Shown here one piece after another: positions 54,600 to 64,000 of a DNA stretch of 64,000 nucleotides (positions within the stretch are counted from its first letter, which is position 1; every line of letters starts with the position of its first letter). Source of the stretch: Byssothecium circinans (Eukaryota > Ascomycota > Dothideomycetes > Pleosporales > Massarinaceae); the NCBI GenBank assembly GCA_010015675.1, contig ML977006.1:481958-545957 (forward strand), read 5' to 3'. The position numbers and the translations under genes are program-made. Below the pieces are notes generated by a model that made no database searches, had not been told where the DNA came from, and saw only the letters and a list, made by a program, of their open reading frames with translations.

Positions 54600-55607
54600 T
54601 TATTCTTCCTCCCCGAAATTGCTTCTCGTCAATGGACAAGCCAGCTCTTTCTCCGGGTTTGTCAAGTAGTGTTCAATGTCTTCAGATAAGAAACAGTTTT
54701 CATCGAATTCCGGAACTTTGATGTGCCAAAATTCATTCATTGCCCCAATTGTTCCAGCTACCTCAGCCCTCTTAAGAGCTAGACACTCTCGCATCTCCTG
54801 CAGAGTTTCTATCCAAGAACCTGAGTGAAGGAAGCAGTTCCTCAGCGTCAGACTTTTGAGTGTCGCGCTATGGCATTCAAGAAAATGTAAGAGTTCTTGT
54901 GCGGTGCTATCAATGCCGGTTAAGTGCAGACTCTCAAGACGCGGCCAGTTTGTTGCTGTGTCCAGCGCATATTCGAAAGGAGCGCAAGACCATATCATGT
55001 CGTCCTCGGAAAGCCCTGAGTAGAAATTCAGATTAAGATGCTGAAGTATCCGAAACTGGTTCAGGAATTTCCTTAGCTCGCACGTTAATAGGATTTCCCG
55101 ACACTTCAATTGGTCTTCAAGTGTGTCAATCGTCAGGCTAAGAGTGATGTTTCTTAATGGTAGCCATGCTTGAGTCTTAACTAGGATTATCCTGTGGAGG
55201 AGTCTCCAAGTTATATCCTTAGTCCAGAATTCCTGTAAGCATATTCCCGAAGATCCTTCGACGAGGTTTGTAAGCGGTCGTGGTGAGATTAGCTCGTAGC
55301 TAAGCCCTCCAGTCAATTCGAATGACGCTACTATAGACCTAACCGGGAATGGTTCTACAGCCCTGATGACCGATGTAGCATCAAAATTACCATCCACCAC
55401 GATAGCCGTCACGAAGTCATCCTCGTTTGGCATGTCTGATTCCCAAATAAACACTTCGATGTATCCAACTCCATGCTCGGTCGGTCTCTTGATAGTAAGC
55501 CGAAAACCATCAGTAGTCTGTGCCTTTCGAGTGTTGATCAGTATATTGAGTACTTCTTCGGTGGTAGCGTCCATATTGGTGGATGTGTCAGTCAGAGGTT
55601 TCGGCAC
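54600..55607 (-). CDS. LRR-like protein resembling the C-terminal half of fungal F-box proteins
   Basis: Single-exon, intact, 335 residues. The body has a degenerate leucine-rich pattern: RILQHLNLNF, WPRLESLHLTGID, TLKSLTLRNCFLHSGSWIET and LQEMRECLALKRAEV. The run 'ATLKSLTLRNC...SW.ETLQ' followed by an acidic end (EDIEHYLTNPEKE) is the usual tail of ascomycete F-box/LRR proteins. No F-box is visible at the N-terminus, which instead reads MPKPLTDTSTNMDATTEEVL. The neighbour on the other strand (55902) does have an F-box, so the pair may be halves of one rearranged gene or two unequal relatives. They share the palindrome cluster between them. Confidence 0.65.
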   Translation of the reverse strand: MPKPLTDTSTNMDATTEEVLNILINTRKAQTTDGFRLTIKRPTEHGVGYIEVFIWESDMPNEDDFVTAIVVDGNFDATSVIRAVEPFPVRSIVASFELTGGLSYELISPRPLTNLVEGSSGICLQEFWTKDITWRLLHRIILVKTQAWLPLRNITLSLTIDTLEDQLKCREILLTCELRKFLNQFRILQHLNLNFYSGLSEDDMIWSCAPFEYALDTATNWPRLESLHLTGIDSTAQELLHFLECHSATLKSLTLRNCFLHSGSWIETLQEMRECLALKRAEVAGTIGAMNEFWHIKVPEFDENCFLSEDIEHYLTNPEKELACPLTRSNFGEEE

Positions 55608-55740
55608 CTGGAGATCAAGTTAAGTAGTCTATTGAACTTTCCCCCAGTGAGGAGAATCTGCTAGAGTATATGCGGAAGTCTTGATCTGCTGTGTCACTTT
55701 GAAGGGGTCGAGTTGACGGATCAAAGCTGTTAACCGTTGT

Positions 55741-55820
55741 GGACCGAAAACGGGCCCTTTGGGTGGCCCAGATATGGGAAGTTCAATCAGCCCCTTGCTG
55801 CTCTGGCCTGAATTTAGGCC
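55741..55820. promoter_or_regulatory. Palindrome cluster 5, in a divergent promoter
   Basis: Three sites: 55741-55756 (GGACCG AAAA CGGGCC), 55765-55780 (GGCCCA GATA TGGGAA) and 55805-55820 (GGCCTG AATT TAGGCC). They lie between the divergent starts at 55607 (minus) and 55902 (plus). Confidence 0.7.
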
Positions 55821-55901
55821 AAGCTGGCTCGGAAGCGGTTTATTTATCCTTGAAAGGGAGGTCCAAGCATTGATCATGCAAAAAGATCTTTTGGTGCCAA
55901 A

Positions 55902-56921
55902 ATGTCCCGCTCACGGGATGATCGTGGGAACGTGTTAGATGAAATGACAGATCTCAAGGCTCAACTCATCTTTCTAATAGACATGGAGCCAGACCAAGTA
56001 AGCCGGACTCTTGTAAGCGCCAAAGAAGAAACGCGACTTTCCATTTTGGAAAGAATTCCAGTGCTCTATCGTCGAGAAATGGACCGTCAAATCGCAGCTT
56101 TCATCAAGGTTAGCAACGATCACAATCCCCAATTCCGCCTGGATATGTTACCTTGCGAAATTTTCTCCACTATCGCCGGGTATTTGCCACTTGAATATAT
56201 CAAAATATTCAGATTATATTCGCAGACTCATCAATTAGCCGAATATGCACTAGGACAGTACTACCGGATAGCTACAGTCGATCTTCGTTTTGAAGCAGTT
56301 GAGAAACTCCGAACTTTCTTTCAATATACTATCTCGCAGTATACCCAAACGCTTATTCTCCTGGAGCCACCCCTCATTGAGGACTGGCCTGATTGTTTGC
56401 CAGTCCTAAAATCCTGTCGAGATATACTTGAGGACGTTGGTCGCAATATTAGAGTTGTATTTCGAAGCTGCAATAGGGGTTGTCCGGACTTCTTTCTCCG
56501 CCAATTCAATCAATATAAGGGGCCAATTGAGCTTGAGAATATTCGACCACATCAGCTAGAATTGGACTTCCTGAACCTAAGATCTGTCCGATCTCTCGAG
56601 CTAGTGCTCCCAAAGCCTTTTAGTCTTTGGTCTAAGGGAACTGTACTTGAGGCGCCAATTCTACGTTCGTTTTTATCAAATCAGAGCCCAAAAAAGGAGC
56701 TTTAAGTAGTACATGAGCGCGACCTGTCGGCTGAGGAGGAACAATTTCTGGACAATCTCGCAGAAAGCGGAATCAAAATAAGAAAAACATATGTCGATTC
56801 CGAGGACGCTCTGGAACAGTCTAGTCAGAAGTGCTACGTTGAAATTACGAAGCGACCGAGAAATATGAATGTATTTAGAAAGCGCGCGAGTAGGATGAAA
56901 TGCCAGAACGCCTCGAGATGA
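55902..56921 (+). pseudogene. F-box protein gene with an internal TAA
   Basis: Frame from MSRSRDDRGN to a TAA at 56703-56705 (267 residues). It then continues in the same frame for 71 codons (VVHERDLSAEEEQFLDNLAE to a TGA at 56919-56921). The F-box is at residues about 80-120: FRLDMLPCEIFSTIAGYLPL, EYIKIFRLYSQT. F-box proteins bind Skp1 and bring targets to the SCF ubiquitin ligase. The body then has a short degenerate LRR-like region (LRSVRSLELVLPKPF). CAA to TAA is a direct RIP product, so the TAA is probably a recent nonsense mutation. A 267-residue product remains possible. Confidence 0.65.
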
Positions 56922-56992
56922 AGGAAGAATTTACTGCTACTTGTCTAAAGAGAGGCTTGTGCACAGCTCTTCTACCATAGGCAATAGTTTAT

Positions 56993-57628
56993 CTAAGCCG
57001 TGAAGATATTTTGAAACGTAGTAACTGCGTAGTGCTGAACTTGCTTTTGAAGTGTTTGTTGCGTTCCATGCAGTTGATGTACTTCCTCTTCCAGAGTCCA
57101 CCGTCGTTCAGACTCGGCGACCGCGTGTGCCTTCCACTCTTGTAACTGTCGTAGGAGACTAGCGTTTTCTTCCTCCAGCTGACCAATTTTTGCGGAGAAG
57201 CTAATATCTGGATATAGCTGCTTATTCGTTAGACGGTTCGCTTGCAAATTGTATCTTTTCTTACTGAAGTACCCGCGCTCGGCGGATTTTCTGTATGACT
57301 TGTAGCAGGTATAGCCTCAAAGCTGACTCCGACGCCTTCAGAAAGCTCTCTGTAAGCGTTGATTGAGTGATCACTCATATTCTTAGAGAAAATGCCTGAA
57401 AAGAGCTCTTCCTTTTCTGGTAGAACTTTCCATGCATACGGATCGTTCGTGTTAGGAATAAGCCGGACTTGGGACGGTTTTACCACAATACCCAGTCTGC
57501 TTTCTTCAATCTTGTTAGCTCATTCCTACGTGTGGGAATTCTTACTTACGAATATGCTTAGACAGCTTTTGTCGGCACTGTTCGCGTAGCTTTCGCCGTT
57601 CAACATTACTTTGTCGCGTTGGAGCCAT
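56993..57628 (-). CDS. Small coiled-coil protein, unrecognised
   Basis: Three exons: start at 57628 (MAPTRQSNVERRKLREQCRQ, very basic), a short intron of about 46 nt (donor GTAAGT, branch GCTAAC), and a middle exon with GIVVKPSQVRLIPNTNDPYA and FSGIFSKNMSDHSINAYREL. A second intron of 44 nt ends before QLYPDISFSAK, and the final exon is a coiled coil (IGQLEEENASLLRQLQEWKA, then RRWTLEEEVHQLHGTQQTLQ) that ends at 56993. About 170 residues. The basic N-terminus followed by a coiled coil loosely recalls bZIP layout, but no bZIP basic signature (NxxAAxxCR) is present. It is divergent from the hydrolase gene, and both share a palindrome cluster. Confidence 0.6.
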
Positions 57629-57692
57629 ATTGATTGTGACTTACGGATAGAGACCATGGTGCCTTCAAGCCATTTTGAAGGTATCCTGAGGT

Positions 57693-57761
57693 GGCCCAGT
57701 TTTGGGACTCATTGAGTGAGCCCACTTCTGGGATGACCTTGAAGTGGTACGGATCTGGGCC
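57693..57761. promoter_or_regulatory. Palindrome cluster 6, in a divergent promoter
   Basis: Three sites: 57693-57708 (GGCCCA GTTT TGGGAC), 57719-57734 (AGCCCA CTTC TGGGAT) and 57746-57761 (GGTACG GATC TGGGCC). They sit 65-133 bases before the minus-strand start at 57628 and 21-89 bases before the plus-strand start at 57782. Centre-to-centre spacing is 26-27 bases. Confidence 0.72.
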
Positions 57762-57781
57762 AGTATTATTTTTGGAGGAAT

Positions 57782-59200
57782 ATGCCAAGGAACCACATGC
57801 TCGGCCGAATTGCCTCTACTTGGAGAATGATTCGGACAGTCAAATTGCTTGCGATTGACTCAACAGATAGTAACCTCTCTTTTATGGAGAAAATGCGCTA
57901 CCTAGGAATTGCCCAGAGGTTTAAAGAGAGCTTTAGCTATTGGTGGGCTGGATTATCGTCCGAGGTATCTGAGCAACGCATTTTATCTTCCATACCGCAG
58001 GTCCAACAAACTCCTACGCACGATGCCAGAGCCGTAGATCACAAGACCATTCCAACTGAGATATCAGAGCATTGCAACCGACAGTGGCATCTACACCGCG
58101 TTAAATTGCACGGTAAGAACTGTGTTTTGAACGAGTTTTCGATAGAACGCCTTAATGAAGAAGTGGAGAACAACCATGTTATGCTACACGGCTATGGAGG
58201 CGGGCTCTGCTTCTTCTACTAGAACTTTGAAGCACTATCTCGAGCACATGGTTGGCGTCTATACGCCTTAGATCTACCGGGCATGGGGCGCAGCTCCCGC
58301 CCTCCCTTTAAGATCAGTGCTAAGAATCCAGAAGGACAAGTCGCTGAAGCAGAGCATTGGTTCATCGACGCAATAGAGGAATGGCGAGTCGAACGAAAGA
58401 TTGAGCGTTTCACCCTTCTCGGTCATAGCTTTGGAGGATACATTGCTACAGCATATGCGCTGAAGTATCCGGAGCATCTAACAAAGCTAATACTAGCCTC
58501 TCCGGTAGGAATATCTGAAAATCCCTACAAAGCAAGGAGAATGGCATTAAACGGTAAAGCAGCCGATGTACAAGTTCCCAGAGAACCTCTTCCGAAGTGG
58601 CTGAAATTCGTATGGGCTGTCAAAATCTCACCTTTTACTTTGCTCCGGTGGTCTGGACCTCTCGGTCGAAAGCTCTTTTCCATTTGGTTCAAAAAGGAAT
58701 TCAAGCAGCTCCCACCAAAAGAATTACAAGCTCTTCACGACTATACCTATAGCATATTCAATCTACCGGGGAGTTCCGAGTATGCACTTACTTATATTTT
58801 CGAGCCTGGGACATTTGCCCGTCTGCCACTGATTCGGCGTATTCAAGATGTAGGCACCCAACGCTATGATTGCCTTGCCAATCCTCAGTTGTGTAAACAA
58901 TTGGGTGATACGGCTCAGCACCACTGGGTAAATGGTTTTTCATTTGTTTTCATATATGGTGAAAATGACTGGGCTGACATAGAAGGTGGGTATGCCACAG
59001 CGCGGATTATGAATAAGCATGAAGGGCAGAATTTGGATGGGACCATCAAACAGGAAAGACGGGAGAACAGGAGTAGTGGAAAAGTAATAATTCTGCCTGA
59101 TATTGGGCATTACGTCTGCTTCCACCCTCAGTTTAACAGAGTCGTACTAGATGAGATGAAAGGCATAGCCACATCTACGGCAAAGGACAGCTTATATTAG
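57782..59200 (+). pseudogene. Alpha/beta hydrolase (CGI-58/Ict1/Cld1-like) with one internal TAG
   Basis: Lipid-acting serine hydrolase or acyltransferase family, related to yeast Ict1 and the cardiolipin lipase Cld1. The frame runs from MPRNHMLGRIASTWRM through VMLHGYGGGLCFFY to a TAG at 58220-58222, and resumes without shift as NFEALSRAHGWRLYALDLPG, MGRSSRPPF. The nucleophile elbow is intact (TLLGHSFGGYIATAYALKYP). YGENDWADIEGG carries the usual acid-residue region, and IGHYVCFHPQ carries the catalytic His. The HxxxxD acyltransferase motif of CGI-58 relatives reads HYVCFH, so the Asp is lost. CAG to TAG (Gln) is the likely cause of the stop. Translation could restart, but a product lacking the oxyanion-hole strand would be inactive. 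The end at 59200 looks natural. Confidence 0.8.
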
Positions 59201-59503
59201 AGATCATCGACTCCTTTCCCTGTTGAATCTTTTTGGAAGGCGATTGGTGATGAACGAACTCTCTTCGCTAGACCTACAAATTGGAGTGATGTATTAGTTC
59301 AACTCCCATTGGAAGGGCTCAACCACGAAACGCCTCCGGAAGGCGAACGCCATCTCATCAGATAGAGAATCCATTTGACTACAGACTAATAGAGCCCGAT
59401 TTTCGATTACGTATTGACGGTGAGGAATCAGTAGAGCCGAAGTAGAACAGAAACTAAGTTACTCAATTTGGTGTTTCTGCCACTCCAGATTAAGCCTTGC
59501 CAA
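59201..59503. other. Intergenic
   Basis: Lies between the hydrolase relic and the convergent NmrA-like gene. No gene and no palindrome cluster are seen; it marks the right edge of the accessory block. Confidence 0.5.
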
Positions 59504-60529
59504 TCATCGCTCGCCAACCAACTTGCCGCTCAAAGCAACCCTAACGGATTCTTCTAGATCGTCCTTCTCAAGCCCCAACTTCTCATTCCACAACCCCGCC
59601 AGCCTTAAGTCGCCAAGCCCTTCACCACCGAAACAACTGGCCTTAATGAGTTCGACAATGCCGCTGAAATCTCCCCTCTTAAGCTTTTCGTTTCCGAGTT
59701 GAATCATCTCCTTGCTCGTAACATTCTTAACAGTCCACTTCTGACCCGACACCTTCTCAACCCAAGATAGAAGCTCGGCTTGCGAAGTTTCGAAGGATGA
59801 AACGTATATGTATTTGTTCCTCGTCTCAGCGGCGTTTTCCAGCACCTTGACGAGAGCACGACCGATGTGGCGCAGGTTCGAGGCGCTGAAAACTCCTTTG
59901 CCATCGTCAATGAGAGTTGCCGTTTTGGAAGTGCTGTCGAAGCCCATAAAACCGGTTTTTATACTCTAGCAGAAGTTTAACAATTGTATTCACGAGACCC
60001 TTAATGTATAAGAAGGGAGAGGTACTTACCCAGTCGAAAAATGCGCCGCAGACGACGCTACTCCAGCTGATCACATCTTCTTTACTCTTCAGGTAATCAA
60101 CTGTCCCCATTTTCGCACTGGAAATGGGAACGATCTCCCGCAGTCGCGGGTCCACAGTGTTGCTTCCGTACTCTGATGGCAAGAATCGCTTCACGCCTGC
60201 GGCTATAGCAGCGTCGATAAGCTTGTTTTGATCACCAAGAGCTGTCCCACCGACAATTGATAGTACCGCATCCTGGCCCTGGAAAGCTGACTTGAGGGAG
60301 TCCACGGAATCATAGTCAGCTCGAATAACCTTGGCCGCAGCCGGGAAGGTGGAGTTTGAGCCCTCCCGAGAAAGTACTGTCATGGTGAAAGACGATTCAT
60401 TGAGTAGGATATTGAGGATGGAAGGGCCGAGGTTTCCACCGGCCTACCAGAGATCGTCAGCTTCCAGCGCATTCGAGCGTATTTTGAGAGACTTACCCCA
60501 ACAACGATGACGTTTTTAATCTCAGACAT
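59504..60529 (-). CDS. NmrA-like / isoflavone-reductase-like NAD(P)-binding protein
   Basis: Cytosolic Rossmann-fold protein of the NmrA/PCBER type. Members are reductases or redox-sensing regulators. The start at 60529 gives MSEIKNVIVVG. Intron 60444-60496 joins it to AGGNLGPSILNILLNESSF and so restores the GAGGNLG nucleotide loop. VLSREGSNS follows, then VKRFLPSEYGSNTVDPRLRE, and SIKTGFMGFDSTSKT after intron 59966-60029. The C-terminus (GLGDLRLAGLWNEKLGLEKD) matches the family's usual ending. About 300 residues, intact, no stops. A hAT transposon begins only 94 bases before the start codon, so the promoter has been separated from whatever lay upstream. Confidence 0.87.
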
Positions 60530-60622
60530 TGTGAAGATTTCAAAACAAGATGTGACGACCAGTACATGTGGAAGGAAGGCGTCAAGATATATACTTCGTG
60601 CGACTAGTCGATTGAGCGGTTG

Positions 60623-63600
60623 CACTGTCCGCAACAAGCAAGTCAATCAATCTTGGGGTCGTCGATTGGCTTGCTTGTTGGCGACGTTGTCGTCGCTTGA
60701 TTGTAGCTTGATTGTTGGTGTTTTCGGGCGGCTTAATTGCGACTTGATTGGTAGATTGATTAGATTAGACGCCAAGAGATTAAAGTTATATACAACTACA
60801 GTGGCTCGATAATCCACTCCTGTATATTGTAGTCTTGTACAATATCCTCGTCTGATACGTCCTCCCTATTGTTCCCCTCTGTACTCTTGTTGTATTGAGT
60901 CTTAAAGCCTGCTCTTGTCCACGATCGTATTAGTTAAAGAGCAGCTAGTAACTCACTGCCAATAGCTCATCTTTTAGGCTCGAGTAAGTCGCTAAGCTCA
61001 CTGAAGAGCCTCTCACACTCGCAGCTTGATGCTGGGATTGTCAGTATATCGATCGCAAACTGGCTTAAACACGGGTATTTTGAGCGCATTTGAATCCAGT
61101 AGGCGACTGGGTGACTATCACCTAAGTACTGCTCTCTGCTCTACTCTGGCTCTTGTGTCCTCCATCGCTCGTACTCGTCGTCGTGAGCTGCCTTGTCTCT
61201 GGTGTTGTTGCGGCGTACAAAGGCGCCAATTACGTTATCTATCCCGCTTGTAATTGTTGTTGTATGAGGATGAGGTTAAGGGCGTATACGCTGAGGTTTA
61301 TACGTCTGCTAGAGTCGCTGAAACCCAGCGTTGGCAGTAGTGAGCCACTCTGGCTTGTCAGCCCAGCTGTTCTCGCAGTAATACTTGTAGTAAGGATGGA
61401 GGCAGACAGCAGCGTAGTAGGCAGGCGATCTATCAAGCTTATTATAGTACTCGTTGGCCTTGCTCTAGGCAGCGCGTAGGTTGATATGAAGGTGGTCCTC
61501 TGGCGCGTCCGTGTAGTTGAAATTGACTTACTCGTATAGCCGCGTGCGCGCTTTGAGCGCGCTGAGTACGTACTCAAAGACGGGTATAACCTCGTATATA
61601 GCACTAAACTTGCCTGCTTTACCGCGACCCTTAAGCCGCTCTATAGCAAGTTTTAGCGGCTCTAAGCAGTCCTAGTACTCTGTTATTACTGCCTAATCAG
61701 CAGCTATAAGACCAGTTGATCTCATCCAACTTGGAGCGTCTAAGAGCTTATTGCCAACTTGGTTTGCGCGCCTATCGTCAAGAGAGACGCGGCTAATATA
61801 GTGCTCGGCGTAGGAGTTATAAGCAGCTTAAAGTTAAGTTGCGCGTGTAAAGGCAGCGTAGTACGAGTTCCAGCGAGTAACAACAGGCTTAACTGGCTCG
61901 AGTACTCGGAGACGCTCTCCAGCAGGCAACTCAGCGTTTGCAGCTCGCTGAAACTCTCTGAAAAGCTCATACTGCTGTGGCGTTTTAATGTAGTTGATAA
62001 CGTTAATGAGCACGCCTAACGGCCTATCTTTACGCTATTCGCGCAAGTACAACTCCTCTTTATCAAGCTGCTCAGCAGCGTTGTTGTATGCCTCTTTGTC
62101 CTTGCCAAATATAATTGCCTGGCCGATAAGACTAAGCGTGTAAAGGCCGCAGCGGAGGCGTCGATAAGTAGCGTCAAAGTCGTATACGCGAGCGAGCGCA
62201 GCGATTGCAGTGTCGTTATTCGTAGCGTTATCGAGTACGAAGTAGCCTAGCTTATCACTAGTAATACTGTACACCTCAAGCGTTTTGACGATAGTACTTG
62301 CAATAGCTTCGCCTGTATGCGAGCCTGCCAGCTGTAGTAGAGCGATAGGCAAGTCTTGTATTACTCTAGAAGCATCAGCAAAGTGCGCAACAATTCTAAA
62401 GAACCCGCGCTTGCCGCCCCTTGTCGTCCAGCCGTCGAAGCTTACATGTATTTTACCTGCAGCTTCTAATAGGGCCTGGACAACTTAGGGCTGTATATAG
62501 CGGAAAAGGCGCATCGCGTATATAGCAACACTGCGAGGACTCACCCACAACGCTGCCTCAGCCTCTGGGTTTGCAAAGTTTATTATCTCTCGGAAGGATA
62601 GCCTTGCAAGTAGCTCCATTGGCAGGTTATTGTCGAGTAGGCAGAGTACTGTAGCTTATTGAAACTGCTGTATATTGAAGTTGCCCATCGCGTTAGCGGC
62701 GTGTTGAGAGACCTCAACACTAGCCTCGAAGGCTTGTCGTAGAGAGAGCTGCCTACTAGACTGTTGCTGTTATTTTATACCGCTCTTTGTAAGCCGATGG
62801 CCATGTCTCTGCTGGCCGAGATAAGTAGCTGCAGCTGTTGTGGCTCTTGTAACGTTAAACATGCCGCTGCTGCCAGCGTTAATAGCCTTGTGAGTATGGC
62901 AATACTTGCATACAAACCATACTCGACTTAGGTATTTACGCTCAACAACGCGATAGCCATGTCGATATATCCAGCTTTTGACGCGCCGCTGAGTTGTAAG
63001 AGGCTTCATAAAGCGTCTTAACCGCTCCTAGTTAATGCCCTTAAAGTTATCGCTATCTCTATTATTATTATCTCTATCGCCACTTTTAGCTTCAGTAGTT
63101 GCTGCTGTCCCAGCCTGGCTGCCCTTAGTAGGTGCGACGATCTCTGCCTCTGGTTGCGACTCTAACAACTGCGACTCAAACGTTGTAGCCTGGCTTGCAG
63201 CAGCTAGAGCTTGCCGGGGTGATAATGATTGTCGAGAAACGCGTTGAGATGAGGGCTCCGATGAGCGCGTACGTTTAGTGGCGGGCGCAGCAGCCGTGCT
63301 AGTAGAGGGAGCTCGTGAGCGTTTAGCCATTATAGGCAACTCGAAACACTAAAAAAAACTCATTAGTATAGGCAGTAGAGTCGAGAGAAAAGCTCTGTAA
63401 ACGTACTGTCGAGCACAGTAGAGATCGGTGCAGCAGGCAGTAGCGTGTAGGCGCACAGACGGGTCTAATACAACTTGGGATAAGCTAACTGCAACACCAA
63501 GAAAGTATCGTGAGATCAAAGATCTCCTACAATTTGCAAGCAAGACAAGCAAGTCAATCAAAAATTACTAGTTGGCTTGACTTGCTTGCAAATTTGAGTG

Positions 63601-63682
63601 AGCTCGGATTGGATTGATTAAATTGATAAACTCAAGCAAGTCAAGCAAGCGAACCAATCTGGATTGCTTGTTGCGGACTGTG
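60623..63682 (-). mobile_element. hAT-family transposon, full length, RIP-damaged
   Basis: Cut-and-paste DNA transposon of 3,060 bases. The ends are short inverted repeats CACWGTCCGCAACAAGCAA, bounded by a perfect 8-bp target duplication AGCGGTTG at 60615-60622 and 63683-63690. Minus-strand transposase pieces in order: MAKRSRAPSTSTAAAPATKR near 63330, a BED-like finger (WFVCKYCHTHKAINA, then H-x-H in QQRHGHRL), SFDGWTTRGGKRGFFRIVAH, the hAT core YFVLDNATNNDTAIAALARV, RRLRCGLYTLSLIGQAIIFG, VLEPVKPVVTRWNSYYAAF, and C-terminal traces of the dimerisation domain. At least a dozen TAG/TAA/TGA codons interrupt it. Subterminal CAAGCAAGTCAA repeats occur at both ends and may be transposase sites. Confidence 0.85.
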
Positions 63683-63690
63683 AGCGGTTG

Positions 63691-64000
63691 AGCGATGGTG
63701 TAATTGTTCGTAATCTCAATTTCGACACGGAGAACATCTGTGCTTAGAAATGCATTCCTCTCGTCCACCGATGCTTCGGTGCCGAGATCAGCAGACAATA
63801 GTTGAATCAAGGTTGCTTATTGGTAACGACGGTGTGGAAGGAGCGACCTGAGATAATAACGGCGTAAATCTGATAGATCGGCCGAAAGGGCAATGAACAT
63901 GGCGGCGATCAGGCAATCGATGTCTCGGGCATCTGTTCTTCGGATACGCTCCACTTCCGGATTCCCGCCCCGTATTCTTGAGAGTGGTTCCATTTGTCAT
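63691..64000. other. Right edge; sequence originally joined to 60614
   Basis: Before the hAT insertion this joined the region upstream of the NmrA-like gene. A minus-strand frame (GTEASVDERNAFLSTDVLRV) looks partly coding but stops and shifts. It could be the end of a gene to the right of the window. I cannot name it. Confidence 0.35.

Noticed and set aside
1..64000. CRISPR arrays, operons, ribosome binding sites and tRNA genes
   Set aside because: The DNA is fungal nuclear; no spaced repeats of CRISPR type and no tRNA B-box-like GGTTCGAATCC were noticed by eye. A tRNA scan was not possible.

Overview
The window is genomic DNA of a filamentous ascomycete (Pezizomycotina; Dothideomycetes is my best guess, not proven). 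Genes carry short introns of about 45-110 nt with GT..AG ends and CTRAC-like branch sites. Families are typically fungal (fungal rhodopsin-domain protein, Zn2Cys6 factor, BUD22, GPI-anchored 5'-nucleotidase, DUF3435 recombinase). Transposons carry stop codons of the kind left by repeat-induced point mutation (RIP).

Layout. 1-1.4 kb: no convincing gene. 1.4-10.4 kb: an anion:cation-symporter MFS permease, a sugar-porter MFS protein, an SRPK-like kinase and a secreted FAD (BBE-like) oxidase. The oxidase is broken near its start by a nested pair of pogo/Fot1-like transposons (10.4-13.9 kb) that holds a 579-base run of N. 14.9-16.4 kb: rhodopsin-domain membrane protein. 16.9-17.9 kb: two tandem repeat arrays, one with covarying hairpins. 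18-20.2 kb: unrecognised conserved-looking protein. 20.2-22.5 kb: empty, AT-rich. 22.5-26.7 kb: two adjacent genes with a shared splice junction; one carries a nine-residue tandem repeat. 27.2-29.1 kb: coiled-coil protein. 29.1-31.1 kb: empty. 31.2-41.8 kb: housekeeping-like block, all on the minus strand: CCCH/FG-repeat protein, 5'-nucleotidase, BUD22 and a small Gly-rich protein. 42.3-47.3 kb: a graveyard of a class II aldolase, a Zn2Cys6 regulator and a short-chain dehydrogenase, probably a lost sugar or polyol catabolic cluster.

48.6-59.2 kb is the most unusual part. A DUF3435 tyrosine recombinase (the family of Starship 'captains') ends in a C2H2 finger and a chromodomain. It is followed by small accessory genes: a coiled-coil protein, an ankyrin protein, two F-box/LRR-like genes, a second coiled-coil protein and an alpha/beta hydrolase. 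The recombinase, one F-box gene and the hydrolase are each interrupted by isolated TAG/TAA codons. Groups of about three copies of a 16-bp palindrome, GGYCCR-N4-YGGRCC, lie before every gene in this block. I saw none like them elsewhere by eye. This looks like a shared control or recombinase-binding element and is the strongest undescribed signal in the window.

59.5-60.5 kb: intact NmrA-like reductase. 60.6-63.7 kb: a full-length RIP-damaged hAT transposon with clear 8-bp target duplications. The last 300 bases hold no gene I can name.
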